A DNA stretch of 46,694 bases, taken from assembly GCA_017993835.1 (NCBI GenBank), contig JAGOLX010000047.1, positions 1-46,694 on the forward strand. Direction: 5' to 3'. The notes beneath the pieces were generated by a model. The model was not told the origin of the DNA. It saw only the letters and a list, made by a program, of their open reading frames with translations, and made no database searches. The DNA comes from Phycisphaerae bacterium (GTDB taxonomy: Bacteria; Planctomycetota; Phycisphaerae; Sedimentisphaerales; Anaerobacaceae). The translations under genes were made by a program, and so were the position numbers. Below are positions 15,670 through 23,350 of the stretch, piece by piece (the first letter of the stretch is position 1; the number at the start of each line of letters is the position of its first letter).

Positions 15670-16809
15670 ATGCTCTATCATCTGATGGAATGCTGTGGTG
15701 GCTTTTTCGCGGATACGCTGCACTTCTACGCGTATCAGCACGTCCTGTTCCGCGCCGTCATCGCGATCCTGACGAGCCTGGCCATCGCCCTGCTGATCGG
15801 CCCGAGAATCATCCGCTGGCTCATGCGGATGAAGATCGGCGACCGGCCGGAGTTCTACCACGCGGCCCTCAACGAGCTGACCAAGGAAAAGGCCAACACG
15901 CCCACCATGGGCGGCCTAATCATCCTGTCGGCCACGATCGCGAGCACCCTGCTGTGGGCCAAGCTCAACAATCCGTTCGTGCAGAAGGCGATTGTCGTGC
16001 TCCTGTGGTTCGGCGGCCTCGGCGCCGTGGACGACTGGCTCAAGCTGACCGCCGCCGCCCGCCAGCGGGGACGCAACGGCCTGTTCGCCTGGGAGAAGCT
16101 GCTCTTCCAGATCGCGGGCGCGGTGCTCATCGCGTCGTTCCTGTTCTTCGACTTCTCCGAGATCGCGGACGCCAAGCTCTTCTGGGTCCCCTTCTACAAG
16201 CACGGCCTGCCCCTGGGCAACTGGGCCTTCATCCTGATCGCCATCTTCTATATCTCCGCGACGAGCAACGCGGTGAACCTCGCCGACGGCATGGACGGCC
16301 TGGCCGGCGGCTGCGTCGCCATGGTCAGTCTGGTGCTCGTGATCCTGTGTTACGTGGCCGCGGAGATGATGTCCCGCACGACGCCGGTGACGTGGGCGAG
16401 CTACCTGCTGCTGCCGCACATCCCGGAGGCGGGCGAGCTGAGCATCTTCTACGCGTCGGTCCTCGGCGCAGTCCTCGGGTTCCTGTGGTTCAACTGCTAC
16501 CCGGCCCAGACCTTCATGGGCGATTGCGGCTCGCTGCCGCTCGGGGCCGCGATGGGCTACGGCGCCCTCGTCACCCGCCACGAGATCCTGCTGCTCATCA
16601 TCGGAGGCGTCTTCGTCATCGAGCTGATGAGCGTCGTCCTGCAGGTGGGCTACTTCAAATACACGCACGGCAAGCGGCTCTTCCGCTGCGCCCCGCTGCA
16701 CCACCATTTCCACCTGGCCGGCTGGAGCGAGCCGCAGGTGGTCGTCCGCTTCTGGCTCATGGCCGCCGCCTTCGCCGCGTTGGCGCTGGCAACGATCAAG
16801 CTGCGGTAG
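15670..16809 (+). CDS. mraY: Phospho-N-acetylmuramoyl-pentapeptide transferase
   Basis: MraY is the polytopic membrane enzyme that transfers phospho-MurNAc-pentapeptide to undecaprenyl phosphate, forming lipid I. At 379 aa it is near the family length (360). About ten hydrophobic helices are visible. Signatures are ANTPTMGGL, GAVDDWLKL (the Asp pair), NAVNLADGMDGLAGG, the GDCGSLPLGA loop and LHHHFHLAGWSE near the C-terminus. The ATG at 15670 follows GGAAACAGG. It is the third gene of the murE-murF-mraY run. murD, ftsW and murG do not follow, and the next gene is unrelated. A 19-nt palindrome followed by TCTTT lies 10 bp beyond the stop. Confidence 0.97.
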   Translation: MLYHLMECCGGFFADTLHFYAYQHVLFRAVIAILTSLAIALLIGPRIIRWLMRMKIGDRPEFYHAALNELTKEKANTPTMGGLIILSATIASTLLWAKLNNPFVQKAIVVLLWFGGLGAVDDWLKLTAAARQRGRNGLFAWEKLLFQIAGAVLIASFLFFDFSEIADAKLFWVPFYKHGLPLGNWAFILIAIFYISATSNAVNLADGMDGLAGGCVAMVSLVLVILCYVAAEMMSRTTPVTWASYLLLPHIPEAGELSIFYASVLGAVLGFLWFNCYPAQTFMGDCGSLPLGAAMGYGALVTRHEILLLIIGGVFVIELMSVVLQVGYFKYTHGKRLFRCAPLHHHFHLAGWSEPQVVVRFWLMAAAFAALALATIKLR

Positions 16810-16818
16810 GACACGCAG

Positions 16819-16837
16819 CACGGGCATCCTGCCCGTG
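16819..16837. repeat. 19-nt palindrome after mraY, possible terminator
   Basis: CACGGGCATCCTGCCCGTG has 8-bp arms and a 3-nt loop, the same build and core as 14817-14835 inside murF. Followed by TCTTT, it could end murE-murF-mraY transcription. Confidence 0.65.
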
Positions 16838-17014
16838 TCTTTCATGATTGAAGAATGGAGTGATGAGCGCTCGTAGTGACGCCGCAAGGCGTTGTCTTGG
16901 TAGGATGAGCGTCCCCGCTCGTCTCAGGAGGTCGCGCGGGGACGTACGACCTACGCGGACGCCGCTCTCCCGCTTCCGGCCTACAACCTCACGCCTGTCT
17001 CCCCCGATTCCCAG
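16838..17014. repeat. Repeat-like spacer downstream of mraY
   Basis: No gene is seen. Small inverted repeats occur: ACGCC/GGCGT at about 16878-16892, GAGCG/CGCTC around 16908-16921, and a CGTCCCCGC/GCGGGGACG pair at 16910-16945. They look like short intergenic palindromic elements. Confidence 0.4.
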
Positions 17015-17043
17015 TTGCCTTCCATCCGCTTCGCCGCTACAAT
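17015..17043 (+). promoter_or_regulatory. Putative sigma70 promoter
   Basis: TTGCCT (17015-17020), 17 nt, TACAAT (17038-17043), 24 nt before the ATG at 17067. Confidence 0.45.
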
Positions 17044-17066
17044 GGCGACAGTGACGGGAGGCCCCT

Positions 17067-17609
17067 ATGGATTCAGAGGAAGGACTTCCGCTCAACTCAG
17101 AGCATGAGGAAACTGGGGTCCAAGAGATGCGAACCACCAGAGGCACTGGAGAGACCACGCGGAACATGAGGCCCAGCAGACAAACAGGGAATCGGCGACA
17201 GGAAGCCACTCAGAGAGCATCTCGCACCTGCCGTTGGGGCAAAACCATGACAGCATGGCTCATTAGCTGGAGCCAAACCAGGGGAGTAAAATGGCATATT
17301 GTGGACTTCGTTGGACCAAACGGCTGCGAATCGCGGGGCGTCGTCGACCTTCTGGCGGTCCGCAAGAATCATGCTGTGTGTGGTGGTATGCTCAAGCGAG
17401 GGGACCTGCTGGATATCATTCTGATACAGGTAAAAGGTGGAAGTGCACCGCTTCCGACGCAGGAGGACATCGGCCGCCTCAAGAAGGTGGCAAGATACCA
17501 CCGAGCCAGAGCCATCGTTCTATCCGAGTGGAAAGCCCAGACCCGCCTGCAGCTCTACGTACTCAAGCGAAATCGGTGGCTGGCCATTGAACCCAAAGAA
17601 GTGTTCTAA
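17067..17609 (+). CDS. Small protein with a PD-(D/E)XK nuclease-like core
   Basis: I do not recognise a named family for this 180-aa protein. The first 60 residues are polar, Arg/Thr/Gln-rich and probably disordered. The rest contains RGVVDLLAVRKNH and then LLDIILIQVKGGSA, that is D-x(n)-(Q)VK on adjacent strands, the pattern of PD-(D/E)XK nuclease-like folds with Gln in place of the usual Glu. The remainder (DIGRLKKVARYHRARAIVLSEWK) fits the helix and strand that follow in such folds. GGGAG 7 nt upstream supports the ATG at 17067. It could be a DNA-processing or Holliday-junction-resolvase-like protein, or an inactive relative. It stands alone between repeat blocks. Confidence 0.6.
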   Translation: MDSEEGLPLNSEHEETGVQEMRTTRGTGETTRNMRPSRQTGNRRQEATQRASRTCRWGKTMTAWLISWSQTRGVKWHIVDFVGPNGCESRGVVDLLAVRKNHAVCGGMLKRGDLLDIILIQVKGGSAPLPTQEDIGRLKKVARYHRARAIVLSEWKAQTRLQLYVLKRNRWLAIEPKEVF

Positions 17610-17644
17610 TAACTGGATTCCACCTGACAGAATCGAGTCCCCAG

Positions 17645-17775
17645 TTGGCTGTGTAGGTTCCGATTTGTCCCAGAGAGTCTCGGGGACAATGTCGACGTTG
17701 TGCGGCCATGCGACCGTGCCGCGAGCAGCGGGGAATTCCAGAGCCTGGAGAAGGGCTTCTTGTCCAACAGCGTTT
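17645..17775 (-). pseudogene. DUF2442 C-terminal fragment (relic)
   Basis: In one minus-strand frame the reading is ALEFPAARGTVAWPHNVDIV followed by PETLWDKSEP. This matches the C-terminal pattern of DUF2442 proteins (roughly LD-E-GT-VWPNGADIAPETLY). No start or upstream domain remains. DUF2442 genes usually pair with DUF4160 genes in toxin-antitoxin-like loci; no partner is left here. Confidence 0.45.
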
Positions 17776-18098
17776 CCATGAGTACAGCCTCGTTCACCGC
17801 AGGGGGGTGTATTGAGAGACCACCCGAATTCGTGTCGCTCCGCGCGCCAACGGGGAGCGACCGCGGGGGGCCGCCAACCTCCCGATCTTTCCCGGCGAGC
17901 GGAACATGTCGTGGATACGACTGCGTGCTGGTCGCGGACCCCACAGTCACCTGGCGATTGCTTCGACGCCCTAGTCGCAAGAAACAGCACGCCCGAAGCG
18001 GTCGTGCAAGGGGCATCTGACGCTTTGGGCCAATAGCATGGTTGCCAGAGAGGCATAGGACCCAACAACCCACGCGGGCCGATGCGAAGCATCGTCTC

Positions 18099-18159
18099 CA
18101 TGCTGCTGGCCGAACGCGAAAAATGCCCGCCGCGATGCGGCGGATTCCGGACCTGTCCG
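18099..18159 (+). repeat. Dispersed 'MLLAE' repeat, copy 1
   Basis: The stretch ATGCTGCTGGC-GAA-GCG-AAAATGCCCG-...-GGCGGA-TCC recurs, inverted, at 46632-46690 and, shorter, at 25252-25300. It also has an inner CCGCCGCGATGCGGCGG palindrome. No gene is associated. Confidence 0.55.
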
Positions 18160-18246
18160 TTCCTTCCTTTGTCCCTGAATCCTATCCTATCGGTGCCGGC
18201 GAGGAAACGATCATGCGCCCGCGTTGGTGGCACGGATGCCTCGGGG

Positions 18247-18275
18247 TTGATCGCAGCCGCGTTTTCTGCTATAAT
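18247..18275 (+). promoter_or_regulatory. Putative sigma70 promoter of the CotH gene
   Basis: TTGATC (18247-18252), 17 nt, TATAAT (18270-18275), a perfect -10 box, 67 nt before the ATG at 18343. Confidence 0.55.
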
Positions 18276-18342
18276 GGGTTCTGACGCCGGGAGTTGGGTC
18301 CCTTGTCGGCGATGGTCCGAAGAACATGGAATCATTCTTGTC

Positions 18343-21315
18343 ATGAAGTGTTCGCAGAATCCAGTTGTGCTTGTCGTTGTTCTTTTGGCCCTGGGTTCTT
18401 CGGTCCCGGCCTATTGCCAGGATCTGCTGGAAATCAGCGAGTTCATGGCGGTGAACGACACCGGCCTGGACGATGCGGACCGCGACGAGTCGGATTGGAT
18501 CGAGATCCACAACGCTGGGACGGACAGGGCAAACCTGCAGGGGTGGTATCTGACCGATTCCGCCGGCAACCTGGCGAAATGGCAGTTTCCCGAGGTATTC
18601 CTGGACCCCGACGCCTACCTGGTCGTCTTCGCCTCGGGGAAAGACCGTCGCGACCCCGCGGACGAGCTGCACACGAACTTCAAGCTCAGCGGGTCGGGCG
18701 AGTATCTGGGACTCGTCCGGCCGGACGGGATCACCGTCGTCTCGGAGTTCTCCCCCGCCTTTCCTCCCCAGGCGCCCGACGTCTCCTACGGCCTGGTCGA
18801 GACCATCGTCCAGGAGTCCTTGCTGGTCCACGGTGCGCCCGCCAGGGCGCTCGTGCCCCTCGACGACTCCCTGGAGCCTCCGTCCGTGTCGCAGGACGCT
18901 CCGCGTCCCTGGACGCTGGAGAGCTTCGACGATACGGCCTGGCCATCGGGCATCACAGGGGTCGGCTTTGGGTACGGCCCACTGGTCGGACTGAACGTCT
19001 CCGACATGCTGAATGTGAATCAGACAGTGTACATTCGCATTCCCTTCGTCGTGGACGATCCGTCGGCCTTCAAGGCGTTGACGCTCCGCGTGCAATTCGA
19101 CGACGGCCTGATCGCCTATCTCAACGGCCACGAGGTGGCTCGTGACAACGCCCCCGAGACGACGATGGAGACATGGAACTCCGGCGCCGTCGGCACATGG
19201 CCCAGCTCGCGACTGATGGAGACGGTGGATTTCCCTATCCGCCAGATGGATTATCTCCACGTCGGGACGAACGTGCTGGCGATTCACGGATTGAACCACG
19301 GCCTGGCCAGTCCGGACCTGCTGGTGAATCCGGAGTTGCTGGCGACTGTTGCAGGGATGGAGCCGTCGCGACGGTACTTCCCGGAGCCGACGCCCGGCGG
19401 GGCCAACAACACCGGCGTCGAAACCGTCGGACCGATCATTGCCGACATGGGACACTCGCCCGAGACGCCGACCGAGAGGGACACGCTGTGGATCACCGCA
19501 CGGATCTCGCCTGCGTTCGATCCGGTGGCCCTCGTCGAGCTGCGCTATCGCGTGATGTTCGAGCCGGAGGGCACGATTGCCCTCCGCGACGACGGCAGAG
19601 GTGGCGACATCACGCCAGGCGACGGGATCTACACAGCAGCGATCCCCGAGGACGTGTCCACCGCGGGCGACATGGTTCGCTGGTACATCCTCGCGGTCGA
19701 TACCGCCGGACGCATGTCCCGCCTGCCGGCGTTCCGCGACCCGCTCGGCTCGCCCCAGTACGACGGGACCGTGGTCGAGGATCCGAGTCTGAAGAATCCG
19801 TTGCCTGTGCTGCACTGGTTCGTCCAGAACCCCTCCGCAGCCAGTTCGGACGCGGGCACGCGGTGCTCGCTCTTCTACGATGGCGAGTTCTACGACAACA
19901 TCTGGGCGGGCCTGCACGGGCAATCCAGCCGGGGGTTCCCGAAGAAGAGCTACAACATCGATTTCCATCCCGGCTACAACTTCAAATGGGCCGACGGCCA
20001 GCCCCGGGCAGACGATATCAACCTGCTGACCACCTATCCTGACAAGGCCCAGATGCGGAACATCCTGGCCTATGAGACGTACCGCGACGCGGATTGTGCC
20101 TACCATTGGGCGTTCGCCGTCCGGGTGCAGCAAAACGGGAGCTTCTGGGGCACCGCCCACGTCGTGGAGAACGGCGACAGGGACTGGCTCGTGCGGATGG
20201 GCCTGAACGCCGACGGGGCCCTGTATAAGATGTACAACAGTTTCACGAGCGCCGGCGACGCCACGAGCGGCGCGGAGAAGAAGACCCGCAAGGACGAGAA
20301 CAACGCGGACCTGCTGGCGCTGTTCAACGGCATCAGTCTCGCGGGCGAGGCGCGTCGGCGGTACGTGTACGACAACGTGGACGTCGCCCAGGTCGTCAAC
20401 TTCCTGGCCGCCCGCGCGATCACCGGCGACACGGATTGTTGCCACAAGAACTATTACTTCTACCGCGACACCGGGTTCAGCGACGAGTGGCAGATGTGGC
20501 CGTGGGACGTGGACCTGAGCTTCGGGCGCCGCTGGATCACGGGGCTGAGCTACTGGGACCAGCGTCTGATCGCCGATACGCCGTTGTTCGTCGGCAACAA
20601 CAACCGGATGCCGCAGACCATCTTCGGAACTCCGGAAATGCGACAGATGTACCTGCGCCGCGTGCGGACGCTCATGGACGAGCTGCTCAAGGCGCCGGGG
20701 ACCGCCCAGGAGAATCTGCACTACGAGCCGCGGATCGACGAGCTGGCGGCCCAGATCGGCCCCGATGCGATTCTGGACGCGGCCAAGTGGAACTCGCACG
20801 CCTGGGGGAACGGGTCCACCACCCCCAACTACCCGCAGCCGTACGCAGAGGCTGTAGCGGAGATGCGCAACTCCTATCTGCCCGAGCGGAGGAGACAACT
20901 GTTCAACCGGCTCACCTCGGGGTCCGCGGAGCTGCCCGCGGCACAGCCCGCCGGAACGACGATCCTGTTCGGCGACGTCGACGCCGCTTCCGCCGCCCGA
21001 AATCAGGACGAACAGTACATCCAGTTGCTGAACCCGAATGCGTTTGCGGTGGACATTTCAAGCTGGCTGCTGAGCACGGATGCAGACCCTGGAACTCCGC
21101 TCTTCGTGTTTCGAGGCGGCACGATCATCCCCGCGAACGGCACTCTCTACGTGGTCGCCAGCCGTCCCGCCTTCCGCGCCCGCGCGACGGCGCCCAAGGG
21201 TGGGCAGGGCCTGTTCATCACTGGCGACTACGCGGGCCGCCTGTCGAAGCACGGGGAGACTCTCGCCCTGACGGATCGGCAGGGACTGCAAGTGGCTTCG
21301 ATCAACACGCGGTGA
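18343..21315 (+). CDS. Secreted lamin-tail/CotH-kinase family protein
   Basis: This is a 990-aa exported protein. Domains in order: signal peptide (about 1-25), lamin-tail domain (about 28-130, ISEFMAVN...ESDWIEIHNAG...GWYLTD), a galactose-binding-like beta domain (about 180-270, with RVQFDDGLIAYLNGHEVARD), an immunoglobulin-like spacer (about 380-470), a CotH-type kinase domain (about 505-800, LHGQSSRGFPKKSYNIDF, NLLTTYPDKAQMRN, KNYYFYRD, WPWDVDLSFG) and a second lamin-tail domain (about 874-985). CotH-family proteins are atypical kinases that phosphorylate secreted proteins; in planctomycetes the target is unknown. The frame extends upstream to 18082, but the ATG at 18343 gives the signal peptide and follows the TATAAT. 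Its ribosome-binding site is weak. Confidence 0.88.
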   Translation: MKCSQNPVVLVVVLLALGSSVPAYCQDLLEISEFMAVNDTGLDDADRDESDWIEIHNAGTDRANLQGWYLTDSAGNLAKWQFPEVFLDPDAYLVVFASGKDRRDPADELHTNFKLSGSGEYLGLVRPDGITVVSEFSPAFPPQAPDVSYGLVETIVQESLLVHGAPARALVPLDDSLEPPSVSQDAPRPWTLESFDDTAWPSGITGVGFGYGPLVGLNVSDMLNVNQTVYIRIPFVVDDPSAFKALTLRVQFDDGLIAYLNGHEVARDNAPETTMETWNSGAVGTWPSSRLMETVDFPIRQMDYLHVGTNVLAIHGLNHGLASPDLLVNPELLATVAGMEPSRRYFPEPTPGGANNTGVETVGPIIADMGHSPETPTERDTLWITARISPAFDPVALVELRYRVMFEPEGTIALRDDGRGGDITPGDGIYTAAIPEDVSTAGDMVRWYILAVDTAGRMSRLPAFRDPLGSPQYDGTVVEDPSLKNPLPVLHWFVQNPSAASSDAGTRCSLFYDGEFYDNIWAGLHGQSSRGFPKKSYNIDFHPGYNFKWADGQPRADDINLLTTYPDKAQMRNILAYETYRDADCAYHWAFAVRVQQNGSFWGTAHVVENGDRDWLVRMGLNADGALYKMYNSFTSAGDATSGAEKKTRKDENNADLLALFNGISLAGEARRRYVYDNVDVAQVVNFLAARAITGDTDCCHKNYYFYRDTGFSDEWQMWPWDVDLSFGRRWITGLSYWDQRLIADTPLFVGNNNRMPQTIFGTPEMRQMYLRRVRTLMDELLKAPGTAQENLHYEPRIDELAAQIGPDAILDAAKWNSHAWGNGSTTPNYPQPYAEAVAEMRNSYLPERRRQLFNRLTSGSAELPAAQPAGTTILFGDVDAASAARNQDEQYIQLLNPNAFAVDISSWLLSTDADPGTPLFVFRGGTIIPANGTLYVVASRPAFRARATAPKGGQGLFITGDYAGRLSKHGETLALTDRQGLQVASINTR

Positions 21316-21356
21316 GTGGACCTGCACGGACGAATGCTCGCCAAGGCGGGTTTTCT
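21316..21356. other. Short spacer after the CotH gene
   Basis: Nothing recognisable lies between the CotH stop and the 197-bp repeat. Confidence 0.3.
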
Positions 21357-21553
21357 CGGGTGCATGACCATTCTGGCGGCCACTCACATGACGACGAGAC
21401 ACGGGCCGGACACTGTCATTCCTGCGAAAGCAGGAATCCAGGAACCACAGAATGCGACAGATCCCAGGAAGTGGATTCCCGCTCCCGCGGGAAGGACAAT
21501 GCAGGTGCTCCGTGACCCCCTCCTGTACCCGCGCAGATACGGACGTGCACCCG
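21357..21553. repeat. 197-bp MITE-like repeat, copy 2
   Basis: The same length and order as copy 1 at 6854-7050. Terminal inverted repeats read CGGGTGCATGACC...TCTGGCGG and, from the other end, CGGGTGCACGTCC...TCTGCGCGG. The two inner hairpins are at 21415-21440 and 21472-21497. It separates the CotH gene from the HTH promoter. Confidence 0.75.
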
Positions 21554-21578
21554 CTTTTCTCTGAGACCGGATTTGTTG

Positions 21579-21608
21579 TTGACATACCATGACTTGCAGT
21601 GTTGTTAT
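21579..21608 (+). promoter_or_regulatory. Putative promoter of the HTH gene
   Basis: A perfect -35 TTGACA (21579-21584), 18 nt, then TGTTAT (21603-21608). It starts 25 bp past the end of the 197-bp repeat. Confidence 0.45.
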
Positions 21609-21625
21609 GTTGGGTGTCGTGCATC

Positions 21626-21647
21626 TCGATGTCGTGGATCGATGTCG
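21626..21647 (+). promoter_or_regulatory. Direct repeat TCGATGTCG, possible operator
   Basis: TCGATGTCG occurs at 21626-21634 and 21639-21647, a 13-bp period, between the promoter and the HTH gene. The position suits autoregulation by the HTH protein, which is inferred. Confidence 0.35.
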
Positions 21648-21686
21648 CGGAAGACAAGTACGGAATGGCAACACCTGGAGTCCATC

Positions 21687-22145
21687 ATGGCAAATATCGC
21701 CGGCGTACTCAGAGAGGAAATCCTGCGGCTGGCCCGCAAGGAGATTCGCAAACAGACAAGTGCTGCAAGAAAGGCTTCGGCCCAGTATCGTAAGGACATC
21801 GCGAAACTCAAGCGTTGTGTCAGCGACCTGCAGCGCAGGCTCACTCCCCTTCAGAAGCAGGTCCTCAGAAGTGCGCCTGCCCAAGTCGAGCCGGCCGACA
21901 CAGACCACGTGCGATTCACCGCCAAGGGTCTGCGTTCCCATCGCAGTCGTCTCGGGCTGTCGGCAGCAGATTACGGCAAGCTGGTCGGTGTGACGGGCCA
22001 GTCGATCTACAGTTGGGAGCAAGGGACCTCCCGACCCCGCAGACAGCAGGTGGCGAGGATCGCGTCAATCCGCCACCTCGGCAAGAGGGAAGCCCTGGCC
22101 CGCCTGGAACAACTGGCCGCCGGCAATCGAAAGAAGGCAAAGTAG
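21687..22145 (+). CDS. Coiled-coil plus XRE-type helix-turn-helix protein
   Basis: The protein has 152 aa. Residues 1-60 are Lys/Arg/Ala-rich and predicted coiled coil (IRKQTSAARKASAQYRKDIA). Residues about 75-130 form an XRE/Cro-type HTH: LRSHRSRLGLSAADYGKLVG, then VTGQSIYSWEQGTSRPR, where SIYSWEQG is the recognition helix. It is probably a DNA-binding regulator. The frame extends upstream to 21573, but the ATG at 21687 has GGAG 6 nt before it. The gene converges on thiH with a 19-bp gap, and nothing ties it to the thi operon beyond position. Confidence 0.8.
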   Translation: MANIAGVLREEILRLARKEIRKQTSAARKASAQYRKDIAKLKRCVSDLQRRLTPLQKQVLRSAPAQVEPADTDHVRFTAKGLRSHRSRLGLSAADYGKLVGVTGQSIYSWEQGTSRPRRQQVARIASIRHLGKREALARLEQLAAGNRKKAK

Positions 22146-22164
22146 CTGCGCGAGCCACCTGCGG

Positions 22165-23328
22165 TCACCACAGGGCACCGTCCCAGTCCTTCCAGACAGG
22201 GTCGAAGCCTTTGCTCTTGATCGCAGCAACCACTTCGCTCGGACTGCGGCTGTCGCTGACGTCGAACTGGCCGGTGTGGGCGTTGGGGTCGGTATAGCCG
22301 CCCGGACTCGTTCGACTGCCCGCGCTGATCCGCGTGACGGCAAGCTCAATCAGATGATCCCTCAGCCAGGCGGGTTCCCGCGTGGACAGCACGATTCCCG
22401 CGTCGGCGAAGCACAACCGCAGCGCCAGCATCATCTGGACGAGGTTCCTGTCGCTGAGCAGGTGCGGGAACTCCGTCGAAGGCACGCCGCACGCGGGCCG
22501 TAGCCTCGGGAAGGAGAACGAAACGCGGGACTGCCAGTATCGGCGCATCAGATACGATGCGTGTTCCGCCAAAGCCAACGTCTCCACTCGCCAATCCGCC
22601 AGGCCCAGGAGCACGCCCAGCCCGAGCTCCCGCATGCCCGCCCGTCCCATGTCGTCGAACGCGCGAAGTCGCCTGTCGTAATCCGCTTTCGGGCCGCCCA
22701 GATGGTAGCGGGCGTACACGGCGCGGTCGTATGTCTCCTGGTAGAGCGTGCAACCTTGAATGCCCGCGTTCGCAAGCTGTCCATACTCCGCTTGCGACAA
22801 CTGAAAGATCTCGATGCTGATGAAGCTGAACTTGTTCCGGAGACGTCGGGCCAGGTCTGCCAGGTAGGCGACGGTGATGAATGCCCGGTCCTCGCTGCTG
22901 ACCAGCAGGATGTCCCGATAGCCTTCAGCCGCGAGGATCTCCGCCTCCGCGACGGCCTCCCCGACAGACAAGCGGACCCGCATGAACTCGTTGTCGTGGT
23001 TGAAGCCGCAATACTGGCAGCGATTGACGCAGTAGCTGGACAGGTACACCGGCGCGTAGAGCCTCATGGCCCGACCGAAACGTTGAACGGTCAGACGCCG
23101 CGAGATCTGGGCCATCTGCTCGATGTACTCCGCCGCCGCTGGCGAAACGAGCGCCAGCAGCTTCTCCTGATTGTACGAGCCCGGTCGGGAGGCCAGCGCC
23201 GCCTCGATATCGTGCGAAGTCACTTCGCGCAGTCGCTGGTCCCAAGAGCCCCGGTCCGCGTCGAGGCGATGATTCGCCAGAATGAAACCGATGGATTGTT
23301 GATTGCTGATTGTTGATTGTTGATTCAT
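22165..23328 (-). CDS. thiH: 2-iminoacetate synthase (radical SAM)
   Basis: ThiH cleaves tyrosine with a radical-SAM iron-sulfur cluster to give dehydroglycine for the thiazole ring of thiamine. At 387 aa it is near E. coli ThiH (377). The CxxxCxxC cluster is SSYCVNRCQYCGFNHDNE with Cys100, Cys104 and Cys107. The C-terminus has RISAGSRTSPGGY. It is third in thiS-thiG-thiH, 22 bp after thiG. The first 12 codons (NQQSTISNQQS) are made of GATTGTT-type heptamers, and the start ATG itself falls in the last unit. Because the unit is 7 nt, a gain or loss of one would shift the frame. No other in-frame ATG precedes the conserved part. Confidence 0.95.
   Translation of the reverse strand: MNQQSTISNQQSIGFILANHRLDADRGSWDQRLREVTSHDIEAALASRPGSYNQEKLLALVSPAAAEYIEQMAQISRRLTVQRFGRAMRLYAPVYLSSYCVNRCQYCGFNHDNEFMRVRLSVGEAVAEAEILAAEGYRDILLVSSEDRAFITVAYLADLARRLRNKFSFISIEIFQLSQAEYGQLANAGIQGCTLYQETYDRAVYARYHLGGPKADYDRRLRAFDDMGRAGMRELGLGVLLGLADWRVETLALAEHASYLMRRYWQSRVSFSFPRLRPACGVPSTEFPHLLSDRNLVQMMLALRLCFADAGIVLSTREPAWLRDHLIELAVTRISAGSRTSPGGYTDPNAHTGQFDVSDSRSPSEVVAAIKSKGFDPVWKDWDGALW
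23294..23328 (-). repeat. Heptamer tract at the thiH start (five units)
   Basis: On the plus strand the units are GATTGTT, GATTGCT, GATTGTT, GATTGTT, GATTCAT, contiguous and including the thiH start codon. The same unit occurs four times at 26328-26355 in thiF. Confidence 0.9.
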
Positions 23329-23350
23329 AAACCGCGATTCACAGATTCTG

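Larger units (their letters stand above)
17610..18246. other. Gene-poor stretch with a DUF2442 relic and a dispersed repeat
   Basis: No intact gene is seen in about 640 bp. It contains a minus-strand DUF2442-like fragment (17645-17775) and one copy of a dispersed motif (18099-18159). The middle (17800-18060) has inverted GGAGCG/CGCTCC pieces but nothing I can name. Confidence 0.4.

Noticed and set aside
18211-20898. 895-codon minus-strand frame opposite the CotH gene
   Set aside because: Antisense shadow with Arg/Val/Gly-rich, motif-free translation.
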